Source: an uncultured Senegalimassilia sp. (lineage in GTDB: Bacteria > Actinomycetota > Coriobacteriia > Coriobacteriales > Eggerthellaceae). Taken from it: a stretch of DNA of 5,539 nucleotides. The translations under genes were made by a program, and so were the position numbers. Below, in pieces: positions 4,608 to 5,539 of the stretch; the stretch's first letter is position 1; each line of letters begins with the position of its first letter. Where the stretch lies: NCBI RefSeq assembly GCF_934632265.1, contig NZ_CAKTYH010000124.1, positions 1-5,539 on the forward strand, written 5' to 3'. The notes under the pieces were generated by a model. It was not told the DNA's origin and did no database searches. It saw nothing but the letters and a program-made list of their open reading frames with translations.

Positions 4608-5539
4608 CTACTCCTGGGCGCCCGAGAGCATACGGCAAGCCCATTGGGCCGCCACCATGCTGCCCTTGGCCAGCACGTCCTCGTCGACGGTGTAGTGACA
4701 GCTGTGCTGCGGATGATCGGCTCCCACCTGGGGATTCCTGGTGCCGACGAAGCAGAACACGCCCGGCACGATGCGGAGGTATTCGCTGAAGTCCTCGCCC
4801 GACAGCGTGCCGCGGTAGTCGGCCACGCCCTGTTCGCCCAGCGTGTCGATCACCGCCTGGCGGGCCACCTCGGCGCACGTGGGGTCGTTGGCAAGCCCGG
4901 CGTTGCCCGGCTCGAACGTGAACCTTGCCTTCGCGCCGAACGCGTGGGCGATGCGGCTGACGATGCGCTCCAAGCGATCGGGCACCTCAGAACGCAGGCC
5001 CTCGGACCACGTGCGCACCGTGCCGGTGAGCCACGCGTGGCCAGCCATGATGTTGCGCGCCTGGCCGCCATGGACCTCGCCCACGGTGACCACCACGGGT
5101 TCGAACGGGGAAACATCACGGCTGACCAGCACCTGCAGCGCCGTGACCATTTCGGCGCCGACGACCACGGCGTCCACGCCCTTGTGCGGCATGGACCCGT
5201 GCGCCGAGACGCCGTCGATGTCGATGCGGAACCAATCGGTGTTCGCCATGCGCTGTCCGGGCGCGCAGGACACGGTGCCGGCGGGCACCTCGCTCCAGAT
5301 GTGCGCGCCGTAAATGGCGTCCACGCCGTCGAGCGCACCGGCTTCGATCATGGAAAGGGCGCCGATGGAGATCTCCTCGGCGGGCTGGAAGATGATGCGC
5401 ACCTCGCCCGCCAGCGAATCGGCGGCATCGCGCAGGATGCGCACGGCGCCGAGCATCATGGCCATATGCGCGTCGTGGCCGCATGCGTGCATGACGCCGG
5501 GGTTCTCGGAGGCGAAGGGAAGGCCCGTCTCCTCGGTGA
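4608..5539 (-). CDS. M20-family amidohydrolase (5' end outside window)
   Basis: The last 309 residues of a metal-dependent M20-family hydrolase (hippurate hydrolase / N-acyl-amino-acid amidohydrolase / AbgB-type). These cleave an amide between an acyl group and an amino acid. Numbering from the first full codon, HACGHDAH at 17-24 supplies C19 and H21, PAEE at 52-55 the glutamates, GAHIW at 77-81 H79, and SCHYTVDED at 279-287 H281; these fit the two-metal site. The dimerisation (lid) domain lies at roughly 100-205, with SAHGSMPHKGVDAVV at 111-125 and GGQARN at 157-162. SGEDFSEYLRIVPGV at 246-260 is the typical C-terminal signature. The usual NVIPD after GGxAxN reads NIMAG, a deviation near the substrate pocket. 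The reading frame stays open to the window edge (TEETGLPF), so about 80-100 N-terminal residues are missing. The ATG at 5492 is internal. No signal peptide can be judged. No clear terminator follows the stop, so some read-through into moeA is possible. The substrate cannot be set from sequence. Confidence 0.93.
   Translation of the reverse strand, partial: TEETGLPFASENPGVMHACGHDAHMAMMLGAVRILRDAADSLAGEVRIIFQPAEEISIGALSMIEAGALDGVDAIYGAHIWSEVPAGTVSCAPGQRMANTDWFRIDIDGVSAHGSMPHKGVDAVVVGAEMVTALQVLVSRDVSPFEPVVVTVGEVHGGQARNIMAGHAWLTGTVRTWSEGLRSEVPDRLERIVSRIAHAFGAKARFTFEPGNAGLANDPTCAEVARQAVIDTLGEQGVADYRGTLSGEDFSEYLRIVPGVFCFVGTRNPQVGADHPQHSCHYTVDEDVLAKGSMVAAQWACRMLSGAQE

Overview
The window is GC-rich chromosomal DNA with a conserved core-gene feel. 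The gene content (a two-gene molybdenum-cofactor module, alanine racemase, an M20 amidohydrolase, and a zinc-ribbon/Pro-Ala-rich/membrane protein), strong GC bias at third codon positions and Shine-Dalgarno sites suggest a high-GC Gram-positive. My best guess is the Coriobacteriia, Eggerthella/Gordonibacter/Slackia-like. That placement is an inference from protein style, not a search result.

Layout from left to right. Positions 1-1235 (minus) hold most of an alanine racemase (alr), cut by the left edge, with an unusual N-terminal extension of about 113 residues before the catalytic domain. Positions 1236-1757 form a divergent intergenic region. It carries an extended -10 promoter for alr, a REP-like palindrome, an imperfect 31-bp tandem repeat and a weak promoter for the rightward gene. 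Positions 1758-2393 (plus) encode a zinc-ribbon protein with a Pro/Ala-rich linker and a C-terminal membrane domain. Positions 2394-2706 lie between convergent genes and hold a second imperfect tandem repeat, a strong 17-bp terminator hairpin and a second, inverted copy of the REP-like element. Positions 2707-3204 (minus, mogA/moaB family) and 3230-4486 (minus, moeA) form a tight moeA-mogA operon, with a TATAAT promoter just upstream of moeA. Positions 4608-5539 (minus) hold the C-terminal 309 residues of an M20-family amidohydrolase, cut by the right edge.

Functionally, MogA-type and MoeA-type proteins perform successive late steps of molybdenum cofactor synthesis: adenylylation of molybdopterin, then metal insertion with release of AMP. 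Alr supplies D-alanine for peptidoglycan. The amidohydrolase probably removes an N-acyl group from an amino acid or small peptide-like compound. No clear pathway links these three units.

I found no defence system, mobile-element gene, CRISPR array or RNA gene. The points worth a second look are modest: the Alr extension and its altered lysine position, active-site differences in MoeA, and a group of intergenic repeats, including a REP-like element present twice in the window.
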